A stretch of DNA of 64,000 nucleotides from Prevotella sp. (GCA_031285905.1 JAITVH010000161.1:1-64000), one strand, 5' to 3'. Positions 19,939-31,222 are shown, counted from the stretch's first letter. Notes: generated by a model not told the origin, from the sequence alone. A program made the numbers and translations.

Positions 19939-20148
19939 GGATATTAATACATATAAATAAAAGGCAAATCTAGGGATGGAAGTTTTAATTATATATTTAT
20001 AAACCCTCTATTTGCAGGCATGGCGCAAAATTATATTATTTTGCCACAAAATACCTAATATAGCTTATAAATATTGTGAAAAAAGAAAAGGTTGTCATCC
20101 CTAAATTAAGTAATAGGTAAAAAATATTGTCGCATTTTCTCTGGTCGC

Positions 20149-20229
20149 TGTAGGGGCGAATTGAAAATCGGCGAAGCCAAATATCTTTCGCCCGCTGATT
20201 ATTCGGGCGAAAGATATTTCGCCCCTACG
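20149..20229. repeat. GTAGGGGCGAA-type inverted repeat element (copy D, 20-nt insert in left arm)
   Basis: TGTAGGGGCGAA[TTGAAAATCGGCGAAGCCAA]ATATCTTTCGCCCG ... CGGGCGAAAGATATTTCGCCCCTACG. Confidence 0.9.
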
Positions 20230-20585
20230 ACATCAAATACAATAATAAATATCATTCATTACCAATCTTTATTTTGATGCATTTAGTACAAATCCTAAAT
20301 ATCTTAGATACAAAATTAGAAGTACCATAGCCTATTTGCAGCAATAAAATAGTAAAAACTTACTTTTAATTTACAAAATAATCTAAAATTAGTTCCCATT
20401 TCCTTTAAATGTATAGCTAAGATTAATTAAATTTGAAGCTAGAAAAAATAAAAAGTAAGAAAATCATCGACACAAAATTATTGGATATCGGAATAAACCG
20501 TTAAGTCTCTGATAATATTTGCGTTGAAAGCATATACTTTGTATAAAATCAAAAAGAAAATAAATAAACAATAAAACACTAGAGC

Positions 20586-22325
20586 ATGTTACAAGAGTTT
20601 ACTTTGAGCGAAGGTAAAGCAATAATGAACTTCACACTGAAATTTTGCGATACTCGTCAGAAAATACTAGATAGTTACGGATTCCACAGAGTGGTGGATA
20701 CCTTTATACAAAAGCTTAAAAAAGAGGAAATAATCATTTATGAATATTATCTCAAAGAATTTAAAACGGATGAAGCATTTGCTAAAACGCTGATCGAGGT
20801 ATTTAAGCTGTTGACCGTAGTAAATTCGGATGAGGCTCAGAATGTACATAATAAATACACTATATTCTTCAATGACAGGGACTTGTTCCTTGAGTTAATC
20901 GAACTGTTATACACTTTCTGGCGCGGACTCGAACGTTATGCAGTTGTTCACAACAGCTCTATCGGGAATGGTTTGCAGAGTGTCAGATTTATGCAGGCCA
21001 ATGAATTATTTAATGAACTGGTATTGTCTATTTATCGTCGTATAGAAGAAACTGTTATAGGCTATCAGTATCGTGTATATCGTCAACTGAATGCAGGAGC
21101 TAATGCCGCTCTTACATTAAGCGACATCAACTGGAACTGCCCGGTAGAATATAAGGGGTTGACTTCTATCCCTTTTATCACTGCTGTGATGTTTAAGCCT
21201 CCATTCTTTTCATACACAAAAAGAAATACGCGCGATGGTATTTTCCATGAGCATATTACCAATCCTGTTGAAAATATTGTGTTGAATGAAGACGACTGGT
21301 TCTTATTTCCGGCAAAAGTGGGAAATATGCTGACATTCGTCTATTTTCACAAAGATTTTATGGTTCACGGTTTTTCATTAGCTAATCTATTCGAATTGGC
21401 CAAAGAGGACGAGTATATAGGTAAGAAGCCTGATATGATCTATGTTTTTGGCTATCCTGACGGACACGAAGAAAAACGTACTTTCTATTATAAAGATAAA
21501 AAGAATAATATCCTTATTGGATATGCCAATCATTGCGACGATATCGATTATTTCGGTTATATGAAGAAAATGTTGCTTACTCTTCATAACGTGAAACAAA
21601 TGGAAAATGACCGCCTGCCTATACATGGCGCTATGGTTAATATTCTACTCAAAAACGGAACCGAAGCAAATATCGTCATCATGGGCGACAGCGGCGCCGG
21701 AAAATCGGAAAGTCTGGAAGCATTCCGTACGCTGAATGAAAAATATATCCGCCACATGCGCATTGTATTCGATGATATGGGATATCTGAAAAAAGAGAAG
21801 GATGGTTCTATCAAAGGGTATGGTACGGAAATCGGTGCATTTGTCCGTATAGACGACTTGGATCCGATGTATGCTTTCCAGCAACTGGAACGAGGAATAT
21901 ATACCAATGCAGATAAAGTAAATGCACGCATTACAATTCCTGCTGCCACATATGATGTGATAATGAAGGGATACAAAGTCGATTACTTCCTGTATGCCAA
22001 TAACTATACCGAATCCGAGCAAAAAATAAAGTTCTTTGATAACCTCGATGAGGCAATAAAAGTATTTGAGGCTGGAGCACGCAAAGCAAAAGGAACTACG
22101 ACAGAGAAAGGTCTGGTTACTTCTTATTTTGCCAATCCGTTTGGCCCGGTACAGGAACAGGAGAAAGCCGGAGAATTGATCCAACAATACTTCCATGATA
22201 TGCAAAAGAATGGAGTAAAGATAGGGGAGATATATACATCTCTGGCCATCGAAGGATTGAGCAAAGAAGGACCGCGCGAAGCTGCAGAAGAACTATTTAC
22301 AATGATAAATAACGAATCAAATTAA
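20586..22325 (+). CDS. PEPCK-like / HPr-kinase-like P-loop protein with ~360-aa N-terminal extension
   Basis: P-loop GDSGAGKSESLEAFR; GTTTEKGLVTSYFANPFGPV resembles the PEPCK C-terminal region. Confidence 0.7.
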   Translation: MLQEFTLSEGKAIMNFTLKFCDTRQKILDSYGFHRVVDTFIQKLKKEEIIIYEYYLKEFKTDEAFAKTLIEVFKLLTVVNSDEAQNVHNKYTIFFNDRDLFLELIELLYTFWRGLERYAVVHNSSIGNGLQSVRFMQANELFNELVLSIYRRIEETVIGYQYRVYRQLNAGANAALTLSDINWNCPVEYKGLTSIPFITAVMFKPPFFSYTKRNTRDGIFHEHITNPVENIVLNEDDWFLFPAKVGNMLTFVYFHKDFMVHGFSLANLFELAKEDEYIGKKPDMIYVFGYPDGHEEKRTFYYKDKKNNILIGYANHCDDIDYFGYMKKMLLTLHNVKQMENDRLPIHGAMVNILLKNGTEANIVIMGDSGAGKSESLEAFRTLNEKYIRHMRIVFDDMGYLKKEKDGSIKGYGTEIGAFVRIDDLDPMYAFQQLERGIYTNADKVNARITIPAATYDVIMKGYKVDYFLYANNYTESEQKIKFFDNLDEAIKVFEAGARKAKGTTTEKGLVTSYFANPFGPVQEQEKAGELIQQYFHDMQKNGVKIGEIYTSLAIEGLSKEGPREAAEELFTMINNESN

Positions 22326-22477
22326 TTAGCCGGTTCGGAGACTTTTAATAAATGGATAACAGGTAAGGTTTAATGAACTTTTATCTGTTATCTCATGTTA
22401 TAAAAGGTTAGGGGTGCAGATATCCCCAATGTCTCTTAATCCACTAATTGCTAATTAACAAACATAACATTCAGCCT

Positions 22478-25117
22478 ATGAATAATTTGAAACAACCATT
22501 GATGGAGAACAATATCAAATTGCTGGGAGACTTGCTTGGTAAAACAATCGAGGAAGCAAAAGGCAAAGAGATGGTTGACTTCATAGAAACAATACGGAGG
22601 CTCTCCAAAGCATCGCATACAGGAGATAAGAACGCGCATCAATCGTTGGTGGAAACATTACAGAATCTGAAAGACGAGGAGTTTCTTCCTGTTGCACGTT
22701 CTTTCAATCAGTTTCTTAATCTGACCAATACTGCCGAGCAGTACAACAGCGTTTCGCCACATGCTCAGGGAACAGACAATCCTGTCGATTTTAAAGTTGT
22801 TTACAATAAACTGAAAAGTGCAAACCTGAGCGATGAGGCAATTATCAGTGCCATAGAAAACATATCTATGGATCTGGTCTTAACGGCTCACCCGACTGAG
22901 ATAAACAGACGCTCGCTCATTAATAACCTGAACCAGGTGGATCATTGCCTCGCAATGCTGGATCACGATGACTTGGCCGGTTATCAAAAGGTGCAGATAT
23001 TGAAACGCTTGAAACAACTCATAGCCCAGTATTGGTATACAGACGAAATTCGCCAGAAAAGGCCGACTCCGAATGAAGAGGCCAAATGGGGATATGAAGT
23101 TGTAGAAAACAGTCTTTGGTATGCAGTTCCGGCATATTTGCGCGAACTGGACGAACAAATCAAGAATATTCTTCCATACCGCTTCCCGATAGATGCTCGT
23201 CCGATACACTTTTCATCGTGGATGGGAGGAGACAGGGACGGGAATCCGAATGTGACAGCGAAAGTAACTCAGGCTGTATTGCTGGATAGCCGTAAAAGAG
23301 CCGCAAAGATGTTTCTTGGTGATATAGAGATTCTGGTAAAAGAATTGTCGATGGCTACCTGTACTTCCGAATTTAGAGATTATATTCAGGATTATGAAGT
23401 ACAAGAACCATACAGGGAGCTGATGAAAAGGCTTCGCTCGAAACTGAAGGAAACTATCATTTATCTGGATGAGAAAATAGAAGGTAGAAATCCTGAGTTT
23501 TCAGAAAATTTACTGATTCATAACAATCAATTGTGGGAACCACTTTACGAGTGCTATAAATCCCTGGTTGAATGCAAAATGCAGATTATTGCAGATGATA
23601 AGCTGTTGGATACTATGCGCAGGATAAAGTGTTTCGGTTTAACCCTTACCCAACTGGATATACGTCAGGAAAGTACAGTTCACACTGAAGCTTTATCCGA
23701 GGTAACCCGTTATTTGGGTTTAGGCGACTATGAGACCTGGTCGGAAGAAGATAAACAGGCATTTCTTCTCAGAGAACTGAATTCCAAGCGTCCGCTTATT
23801 CCCCATCATTGGGAACCGAGCGCACAAACACAGGAAGTACTCGATACATGCAAGGTCATAGCTTCCACACCTAAAGGGGTGTTACCTACTTATGTTATAT
23901 CGATGACACGTACACCGTCAGATGTTCTTGCCGTATATTTATTGCTAAAGGAAGCCGACTGTCCGTATATCCTGCCGGTTACACCCTTATTTGAGACTCT
24001 CAATGACCTGAATAATGCAAACGATATCATGCAGCAACTTTTTAATATAAGTTGGTACAGGGGAGTAATTGAGAATAAACAAATGATTATGATCGGCTAT
24101 TCCGATTCGGCAAAAGATGCCGGTTCTCTTGCTGCAGGATGGGCGCAATACCGGGCACAGGAAGCACTTATAAAAACTTGCCAGGATGCGGAGATAGCTC
24201 TTACGCTGTTTCATGGACGAGGAGGTACAGTCGGACGTGGAGGAGGCCCCGCCAAAGTAGCCCTGTTCTCGCAACCTCCGGGCTCGTTGAAAGACGGCTT
24301 GAGGGTAACAGAGCAAGGAGAGATGATCCGTTTTAAATTAGGTCTTCCCGATTTAGCTATAAAGACCCTGTCATTATATACAGATGCCATATTAGAAGCC
24401 AATCTTTTGCCTCCTCCTGCTCCTAAACAGGAATGGAGAGACCTGATGGATGATTTGGCCGAAATATCACGGGATAGTTATCAGGGACTGGTACACAAAA
24501 ATCCTGATTTTATCCCCTATTTCTATCAGGCAACGCCGGAAGCCGAATTGGCTCGATTACCGCTAGGTTCCCGCCCTGCTAAAAGGCGCCCGAATGGTGG
24601 TGTAGAGAGTTTAAGGGCTATTCCATGGATTTTTGGCTGGACGCAAAACCGATTGATGCTGCCTGCATGGCTGGGTGCCGGTGAGGCTTTGCAACATGCG
24701 ATAGATAAAGGTAAAATAAGCATACTGAAAGATATGCATATGCGATGGCCATTCTTTGGTACGCGGATAAGTATGCTCGAGATGGTTTTTGCTAAGGCGG
24801 ACTCACGAATGTCGGAGTATTATGACGAGCGGCTGGTGGATGAAAGTCTGAAACCTATAGGGCAGAAGTTGAGGAAACAACTGGAGGAAGATATTAAGAC
24901 AATACTATCTATTTCGGAAGATAAATACCTGATGGAAGGATTGCCTGAAATTGCCGAAAATATTGCGATGCGTAATATCTATACGAACCCGTTAAACCTG
25001 CTGCAGGTAGAATTGCTTCATCGTACACGGAAAGAAGAGGAGCACCCTTCCGAACTGGAACTGGCTCTGATGATTACGATCTCCGGTATTGCTGCCGGAA
25101 TGCGTAATACAGGATGA
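22478..25117 (+). CDS. ppc: Phosphoenolpyruvate carboxylase
   Basis: [38 protein letters not shown]-terminal MRNTG. ORF track extends upstream using TTG; ATG at 22478 preferred. Confidence 0.97.
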   Translation: MNNLKQPLMENNIKLLGDLLGKTIEEAKGKEMVDFIETIRRLSKASHTGDKNAHQSLVETLQNLKDEEFLPVARSFNQFLNLTNTAEQYNSVSPHAQGTDNPVDFKVVYNKLKSANLSDEAIISAIENISMDLVLTAHPTEINRRSLINNLNQVDHCLAMLDHDDLAGYQKVQILKRLKQLIAQYWYTDEIRQKRPTPNEEAKWGYEVVENSLWYAVPAYLRELDEQIKNILPYRFPIDARPIHFSSWMGGDRDGNPNVTAKVTQAVLLDSRKRAAKMFLGDIEILVKELSMATCTSEFRDYIQDYEVQEPYRELMKRLRSKLKETIIYLDEKIEGRNPEFSENLLIHNNQLWEPLYECYKSLVECKMQIIADDKLLDTMRRIKCFGLTLTQLDIRQESTVHTEALSEVTRYLGLGDYETWSEEDKQAFLLRELNSKRPLIPHHWEPSAQTQEVLDTCKVIASTPKGVLPTYVISMTRTPSDVLAVYLLLKEADCPYILPVTPLFETLNDLNNANDIMQQLFNISWYRGVIENKQMIMIGYSDSAKDAGSLAAGWAQYRAQEALIKTCQDAEIALTLFHGRGGTVGRGGGPAKVALFSQPPGSLKDGLRVTEQGEMIRFKLGLPDLAIKTLSLYTDAILEANLLPPPAPKQEWRDLMDDLAEISRDSYQGLVHKNPDFIPYFYQATPEAELARLPLGSRPAKRRPNGGVESLRAIPWIFGWTQNRLMLPAWLGAGEALQHAIDKGKISILKDMHMRWPFFGTRISMLEMVFAKADSRMSEYYDERLVDESLKPIGQKLRKQLEEDIKTILSISEDKYLMEGLPEIAENIAMRNIYTNPLNLLQVELLHRTRKEEEHPSELELALMITISGIAAGMRNTG

Positions 25118-25157
25118 TAAACCTGTCCGTGATTTAATTTTTATTTATGAATTTATC

Positions 25158-25330
25158 TATAGTTTTAATCAGTTGAAAGTTGAATTACGAAGTAATCGAC
25201 GGAGTCAATTGGAGCGAAGCGAATTAAGAATCGCCGAAGTGAAGAAGAGGCAAAATCGGCGGAGCCAAAGCGAGAAAAGTTCTTTGAAAATGTATTAAAA
25301 GTGTAACCTTTGTTACCTTTTAGTTAAAAT
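25158..25330. repeat. Composite intergenic repeat: mini-hairpin array plus GTAACCTTTG..TTACCTTTTAGTTAAAAT module (short form)
   Basis: Shares TTATCTATAGTTTTAATCAGTTGAA and GTAACCTTTG..TTAGTTAAAAT with 49957-50093. Confidence 0.8.
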
Positions 25331-25342
25331 ATCCGGGCATGC

Positions 25343-25420
25343 TGTAGGGGCGGATTATCATCCGCCCGTTTTTAAAAAGCATTATTCTCGTATTCGGGCG
25401 TAAGATATTACGCCCCTACA
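25343..25420. repeat. GTAGGGGCGAA-type inverted repeat element (copy E)
   Basis: TGTAGGGGCGGATTATCATCCGCCCG ... CGGGCGTAAGATATTACGCCCCTACA. Confidence 0.9.
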
Positions 25421-25447
25421 GGCAAAGCCACGAATTCCTTGTAAATT

Positions 25448-25544
25448 GTCACCTTTTAGTTAAAATTGATGTTGTCATGCTGAGGGGGACGAAGCATCTC
25501 GTGTCTCTTGAGAGGTCGAGATCCTTCCTACCGTCAGGATGACA
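25448..25544. repeat. TTTTAGTTAAAATTGATGTTGTCATGCTGAGG... composite element
   Basis: Inverted near-copy of ~37681-37775. Confidence 0.85.
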
Positions 25545-25815
25545 ATGATAGAAAGTGAAGCAAAGAACTAAGAATAGACTGAACTAAATTAGATTCTTCA
25601 TTCTTAATTTTTCATTTACATCTGTCACCTTTTAGTTAAAATATAAAGATTCGGAGTATCGGTATTTTTTCTTATCATTCTTATTCTTAGTGTTAAAGAA
25701 AGAGTTCATAAATATCGATATATTTTTATTCGTAGAAATATCTTAATCTATGTTTAAACTGTTGATCTTTATAGGCTTTTATATATAAATTCGTAACGAC
25801 TAAACAAACATTGTT

Positions 25816-27045
25816 ATGCAATATAAAATAATAGCTCCGAATACTTTCAATTCTGTCGTCCAACTTCCTGCATCCAAGAGCATTAGTAATAGAGCGCTCA
25901 TACTGAATGCTCTTAGCCATAATGGCAAAGGAATAGAAAATCTGTCTGATTGTGACGATACGAATGTTATGGTTGAAGCCTTCACCTCGGGCAGTAGCCT
26001 GATAGATGTAAAGGCTGCCGGAACATCGATGCGTTTCCTTACTGCATTACTCTCCATTAGCCCCGGAGAATGGATTATTACAGGAACGGAACGAATGCAG
26101 GAACGCCCGATACATATCCTGGTGGATGCTTTGATCTCGTTAGGGGCGCGGATAAAATATCTGGGTAAAATAGGATATCCTCCATTGAAGATTAAAGGTA
26201 CGGCGCTCGATGGCGGGGAAATATATCTTTCGGGCGATGTCAGCTCTCAGTTTATATCAGCATTGTTGATGATAGCTCCTACTATGAGCAAAGGACTTAC
26301 GATCCATCTGGAAGGCGAAATTATTTCAACTCCATACATTAAACTGACTCTGGGTATGATGGCGCAATTTGGAGTGAAGGCACACTGGAGCAACAGGACT
26401 ATCAAAATACATGCCGAGGATTACAGACCGGTGAAGTATGTGGTAGAATCTGATTGGTCTGCTGCATCATATTGGTACTCGATGGCTGCTATTGCAGATA
26501 GTGCGCATATTGAGTTGAAAGGGTTGTTTAAGAACAGTATGCAGGGAGACTCCAAAGTAGCAGAGCTATTTAATGACTTGGGTATTGCTACAGAATATAC
26601 AAACAATGGGGTTATCCTGACAAAAAGCAACCGGAAGACGAAGAAATTATTTCACAATTTTGTGAATGAACCGGATTTGGCACAGACCTTTGTTGTTACC
26701 TGTTGTATGATGAATATCCCATTTTTATTTACCGGATTGCAAACCCTCAAAATTAAAGAAACAGACCGGATAGAAGCCCTGAAGAGTGAAATGAAAAAAC
26801 TGGGCTATCTTATCAATGATCGTGAAAATAGTATCCTTGAGTGGAATGGCGAACGATGCGAGCCTGAAAAAGAGCCTGTAATAAAAACATATGAAGACCA
26901 TCGTATGGCCATGGCATTTGCGCCTGCAGCCATAAAACTCGACTATATTAATATTGCTGAACCAAAGGTGGTTACAAAATCATATCCCAGATATTGGGAT
27001 GACCTGAAGTCGGTCGGGTTCTCTATCAGCGAACAAAAGCTTTAG
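25816..27045 (+). CDS. aroA: 3-phosphoshikimate 1-carboxyvinyltransferase (EPSP synthase)
   Basis: LPASKSISNRALILNAL, AAGTSMRFLTALL, KETDRIEALKSEM. Confidence 0.96.
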   Translation: MQYKIIAPNTFNSVVQLPASKSISNRALILNALSHNGKGIENLSDCDDTNVMVEAFTSGSSLIDVKAAGTSMRFLTALLSISPGEWIITGTERMQERPIHILVDALISLGARIKYLGKIGYPPLKIKGTALDGGEIYLSGDVSSQFISALLMIAPTMSKGLTIHLEGEIISTPYIKLTLGMMAQFGVKAHWSNRTIKIHAEDYRPVKYVVESDWSAASYWYSMAAIADSAHIELKGLFKNSMQGDSKVAELFNDLGIATEYTNNGVILTKSNRKTKKLFHNFVNEPDLAQTFVVTCCMMNIPFLFTGLQTLKIKETDRIEALKSEMKKLGYLINDRENSILEWNGERCEPEKEPVIKTYEDHRMAMAFAPAAIKLDYINIAEPKVVTKSYPRYWDDLKSVGFSISEQKL

Positions 27046-27923
27046 TCTAACTCATAACCAAACCGGCGTAGTAGATTATCCCTGCTTCGCCAGTCTTTTT
27101 CTACCTTGACAAATATTTCGAGGAATATCTTTTTGTCGAAGAAGCGTTCGATATCTTTTCTGGCCATGGTGCCTACTTTCTTTAGTGCTGCCCCTTTGTG
27201 GCCTATAATTATTCCCTTTTGGGTATCGCGTTCTACAATAATCAGTGCTTTAATATTGATTATGTCCTTTTCTTCTTTAAACTCTTCTACGATCACCTCG
27301 ACTGAGTATGGGATCTCTTTTTGATAGTAAAGAAGTATCTTCTCCCTGATAATCTCGGTAACAAAGAAACGTGCAGGGCGGTCAGTCAATGCATCCTTCT
27401 CAAAGTAAGGAGGAGACTCAGGTATCAGGCTTAATATCCTCTTCTTCACTACATCAACATTGAAGCGATTCAGTGCAGAGATAGGGTATATCTCAGCGTT
27501 AGGCAGAAGCTCTTTCCATTGACCGACCAGGGTTTCCAGTTCTTGCTGGTTAGTCTGATCTATCTTGTTAATGAGTAGTAATACGGGAACTTCCACTTTT
27601 TGCACTTTATGCAGGAACTCCTCATTTTTAGATGTCTTTTCAATTGCATCAGTCATATATAATAAGACATCGGCATCATTCAGTGCCGACTCAGAAAACT
27701 TGAGCATCGATTCCTGTAGCTTATAATTAGGGCGAAGGACACCCGGAGTATCGGAGTAGACAATTTGATACTCATCTGTATTCACTATCCCTAATATTCT
27801 ATGGCGTGTTGTCTGCGCCTTTGAAGTGATGATGGAGACTTTTTCCCCCACTAAAACATTCATAAGTGTAGATTTACCTACGTTCGGATTGCCCACTATA
27901 TTTACAAAACCGGATTTATGCAT
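27042..27923 (-). CDS. era: GTPase Era
   Basis: GNPNVGKSTLMN, DTPGV, NKID, C-terminal KH domain. Confidence 0.97.
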   Translation of the reverse strand: MHKSGFVNIVGNPNVGKSTLMNVLVGEKVSIITSKAQTTRHRILGIVNTDEYQIVYSDTPGVLRPNYKLQESMLKFSESALNDADVLLYMTDAIEKTSKNEEFLHKVQKVEVPVLLLINKIDQTNQQELETLVGQWKELLPNAEIYPISALNRFNVDVVKKRILSLIPESPPYFEKDALTDRPARFFVTEIIREKILLYYQKEIPYSVEVIVEEFKEEKDIINIKALIIVERDTQKGIIIGHKGAALKKVGTMARKDIERFFDKKIFLEIFVKVEKDWRSRDNLLRRFGYELD

Positions 27924-28103
27924 TGGATGACTATTAATGTTCTTTATTTATAAGGTTGTAAAAGTACGAAGATTCTCTCAAATATGAAAAGGTAGGTATG
28001 AAAGACGGTTTTTAAGTATTAATATATATGTTCATATCTAAACTTTTGTTATTTTTGCACAACTAAACAAACACACACAATTACTTACTATTGCTCGCTT
28101 TTT

Positions 28104-29849
28104 ATGAAATACAGTATATTCGCATTCTTATCCTTAACAATCGCATTATTAATCCTCGTATCATGTAACGGGAACGCATCGGGGCCGATAGGGAGGTCAG
28201 GAAATAAAGAGATATCCCGATCATTGTTTGCCCGGCATTATCCTGACTTTACGCCTAAGGCTTTCCATGATTTTTTTAAGGATGAGGTACAAAGCGACTC
28301 TGAATTATTCCCTCTATATCAGTCAACAGCTTATACGCCTTTGTGGATGCAAGATACTTTAAACACTAAAAATCTGCATGAACTGACAATTATCCTGAAG
28401 AATGCCGACAGGCACGGGTTGCCTTCAGATTTATTCCCTGTATACAGAATATCGTTGATGCTGGATTCTATAGATATAGGCTTATATCCGGCCGATTCTT
28501 TGCATCATAAAATATTATCATTAGAGCGGCTTGCATCGAAGGTAGCCATCCGGTATATCGAAGGCATGAATTATGGATTCGTCAAACCCAAGCAGTTATT
28601 TGGGGAAGATTATGATATCGATTTGGCAGAGCCTGACAGTCTGTTTTGGTCTGATGTATATGCCCGGCTAAAAGAAAACCCGATACAAGCTATTCTTAAT
28701 TCGCATCCAACAGACAGCGTCTATACTTACTTACAAAATGAATATAAATCATTAGCTGATAAAGGTTTTGACCTAAAGAAAGTTAATATGGAAGGAACGA
28801 CTTACAAATTAGGTAATAAAAGTAAACATATATCAGAGATTGCGGCAAGGTTGATACAGACAGGAGAATATATTCCAGATCCGGCTAAAGAAGATAGTTT
28901 GCATATGGAGTTGGATGAAGAGCTATTAGACGCTGTCAACAGGTTCAGAAGCAAAATCTCATACCCTGAGGAGAAAGAAGTTGGTCAGATTACAATTGAT
29001 GCATTGAACAGACCTTTCGATTATTATAAAGACAAAATCTCGGCCAATATGGAACGCCATCGCTGGAGAAAGATCAAAACGAGGCATAATAAACATATTG
29101 AAGTAAATGTTGCAGCTTCGATGCTTGCGGCAACAGAACCGGATAGCGTGCCGATGATAATGAGAGTGTGTGTTGGGTCGGTCAAAAATAAAACCCCGCT
29201 TTTGGAAAGCAACTTAAGTTATTTGAATCTTAATCCTGTATGGAATGTTCCCAAAAGTATTACCCGCAAGGAAGTTGTGCTACTGCAAAAGAAAGATACA
29301 TCATATATCCGGCGTAAGAATATGAAGATATTCAAAGGTGCAGAAGAGATAGACCCTGCATCGATAGACTGGGTAGAAACAAAAGCTAATACCTTTCCAT
29401 ATATTATCCGCCAGGATCCGGGAGAAGGTAATTCTCTTGGGCTAATCAAGTTTATATTTAACAATGCACATGCAGTATATTTGCATGATACTCCTATGAA
29501 GTCTGCATTTAATAGGAAAAACAGGGCAGTCAGCCATGGGTGCGTAAGGGTACAAAAACCTTTCGACCTGGCATTCTTCTGTACTAATCCAAGTTCTGAG
29601 ATATATAAAGATCAGTTATTGCATAGTGTCAAACGATATCCTATATCCAAAGAAGGGAGGAAGTTGTTGAAAGAAGATAATCTGAAAAAACTCCCAGATA
29701 CAATACTTATCAAGTCTAATAATAAGATATCACTGGCAATTGATTACTATACTGCATTTATGTATCCGGATGATACTACATTGTACTATGCCGATGATAT
29801 TTATGATTATGACAAAATAATCTTAGATGCTTTAAGGCGGGAATTGTGA
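28104..29849 (+). CDS. Lipoprotein-type L,D-transpeptidase (YkuD family)
   Basis: LVSCNG lipobox; HDTPMKSAFNRKNRAVSHGCVRVQKP catalytic motif. Confidence 0.94.
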   Translation: MKYSIFAFLSLTIALLILVSCNGNASGPIGRSGNKEISRSLFARHYPDFTPKAFHDFFKDEVQSDSELFPLYQSTAYTPLWMQDTLNTKNLHELTIILKNADRHGLPSDLFPVYRISLMLDSIDIGLYPADSLHHKILSLERLASKVAIRYIEGMNYGFVKPKQLFGEDYDIDLAEPDSLFWSDVYARLKENPIQAILNSHPTDSVYTYLQNEYKSLADKGFDLKKVNMEGTTYKLGNKSKHISEIAARLIQTGEYIPDPAKEDSLHMELDEELLDAVNRFRSKISYPEEKEVGQITIDALNRPFDYYKDKISANMERHRWRKIKTRHNKHIEVNVAASMLAATEPDSVPMIMRVCVGSVKNKTPLLESNLSYLNLNPVWNVPKSITRKEVVLLQKKDTSYIRRKNMKIFKGAEEIDPASIDWVETKANTFPYIIRQDPGEGNSLGLIKFIFNNAHAVYLHDTPMKSAFNRKNRAVSHGCVRVQKPFDLAFFCTNPSSEIYKDQLLHSVKRYPISKEGRKLLKEDNLKKLPDTILIKSNNKISLAIDYYTAFMYPDDTTLYYADDIYDYDKIILDALRREL

Positions 29850-29902
29850 GCAGAGTAGATTTTAAAAAGAGGAATTTTCTGTCATTAATATGATAAAATA
29901 AC

Positions 29903-30808
29903 TTATCTTCCTCTTATATATTCTTTTACAGTTACTGTGTTCTTTATTGTAGGAGAAGCGCCCCACCAATAATATAAATAAAAGTATCCATTATTCAGGT
30001 TTTTATCATTTCTGATATCCGTCATGGTAATGTATCCCCGGATAGCTTCTTCTAATTTGCCATCGTTGCCCGGTGTAACCTCAAATTGCACCCATCCCAG
30101 TTTATCCAGAAATACTTCTGCCCAGCTATGTTGGGGAACATTCACCGGCCCGCTGATGTACCCATGAATATGTTTTGCAGGGATAGAGCATGCTCTGCAT
30201 AAGGTAACAAACAGGTCTGTATACTCCGTACAATCTCCTTTTTTATCAATCAAAGCCTGTTTGGCGCCAATAGCATCCGGATTATATTCATTACAGTTCA
30301 AGGTCTTTATTACAAATTTGTATATGTTTTCCACAGTTTTGAGGTCATCCTTTTTCTTAAGGCCGGAAGCTGTTTTCTGTATCACTTCATCATCAGACTC
30401 CATGTATTGTTCGCTGGCAATATACTTCTCAAGAGAACCGGTATTGGCAGTCTTGTTTTTACTTTTCTTTACAGAATTAAAATCATGTGGGTATACTATC
30501 AGTTCAGTAATAATCTCTAATTTGTCCGGTTTTACTAAACCATCCATTATAAATTCGGCATATCTATTCCCGTCTTTTTCGTAGACAGTATCCGGTCGCA
30601 GGCTGTATCTTACATTTTCCACTTTTTGTCTGTTCTCCCTATCTTTAGCAATGAGACATACAAGTTTAAACCGATTGGTCCCTTGCCATACAAAATCGAA
30701 CTGAGAACGTAAAAATAATACCCTTTCAGATTGAGCGGCTAGTCTGGCTGACAGGAGAAAAAGGAAAATAAGAACGGAAGTTTTTATGTGAAGCCTCATA
30801 ACACTCAC
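29903..30808 (-). CDS. Secreted transglutaminase-like domain protein
   Basis: DKKGDCTEYTDLFVTLCRACSIPAKHIHGY ... HSWAEVFLDKLGWVQFEVTPG. Confidence 0.92.
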   Translation of the reverse strand: MSVMRLHIKTSVLIFLFLLSARLAAQSERVLFLRSQFDFVWQGTNRFKLVCLIAKDRENRQKVENVRYSLRPDTVYEKDGNRYAEFIMDGLVKPDKLEIITELIVYPHDFNSVKKSKNKTANTGSLEKYIASEQYMESDDEVIQKTASGLKKKDDLKTVENIYKFVIKTLNCNEYNPDAIGAKQALIDKKGDCTEYTDLFVTLCRACSIPAKHIHGYISGPVNVPQHSWAEVFLDKLGWVQFEVTPGNDGKLEEAIRGYITMTDIRNDKNLNNGYFYLYYWWGASPTIKNTVTVKEYIRGR

Positions 30809-30965
30809 AATTTTAATAATACAAGGCTAAAGATAAAAAAAATAAGTATTCTCTGTTAAGGTTATCTGCTTTTCATACGTATAGTATAAATCAGGATATA
30901 ATGTTAAATCATATTAAAACAGAAAATAAAAACAGGAAAACATGTTTTATAACATAAAAATCTAT

Positions 30966-31049
30966 TATCTTTGTAATGTGTTTTTCATGGTATTAGATTT
31001 AAGGTTAACAATGAAGATTGGTTGTCGTGATGACAACCTTTTCTTTTTT
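30966..31049 (+). ncRNA. Candidate small RNA, copy 1 (promoter + ~70 nt + terminator)
   Basis: -7 TATCTTTG 30966-30973; hairpin GGTTGTC-GTGAT-GACAACC 31020-31038 then TTTTCTTTTTT; second copy at 55787-55861. Confidence 0.65.
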
Positions 31050-31175
31050 ATAATGTGCTGATTTATAAATATCGATATTAAAAAAAACTAAACTATACAT
31101 CAGCCTGTACATGAAGGAACCTAAGAACAGGGAAGGGAAGGTAACAACAAGTGAAAATAGATTTTGAAATGAATT

Positions 31176-31216
31176 GGAAGAAAATAGGCTACTTGTAAAA
31201 ATAGCCTATTTTTATA
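31176..31216 (-). terminator. Intrinsic terminator of GNAT gene
   Basis: AAAATAGGCTACTTGTAAAAATAGCCTATTTTT. Confidence 0.75.
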
Positions 31217-31222
31217 AATAAA

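Noticed and set aside
20085-20110. AAAAAAGAAAAGGTTGTCAT resembling the end of the duplicated small RNA
   Set aside because: Only the terminator-side bases match; no hairpin partner, body or promoter, so not called as a third copy.
22448-22477. TTG-initiated N-terminal extension of ppc
   Set aside because: ATG at 22478 gives a typical N-terminus; the extension arises from alternative-start ORF calling.
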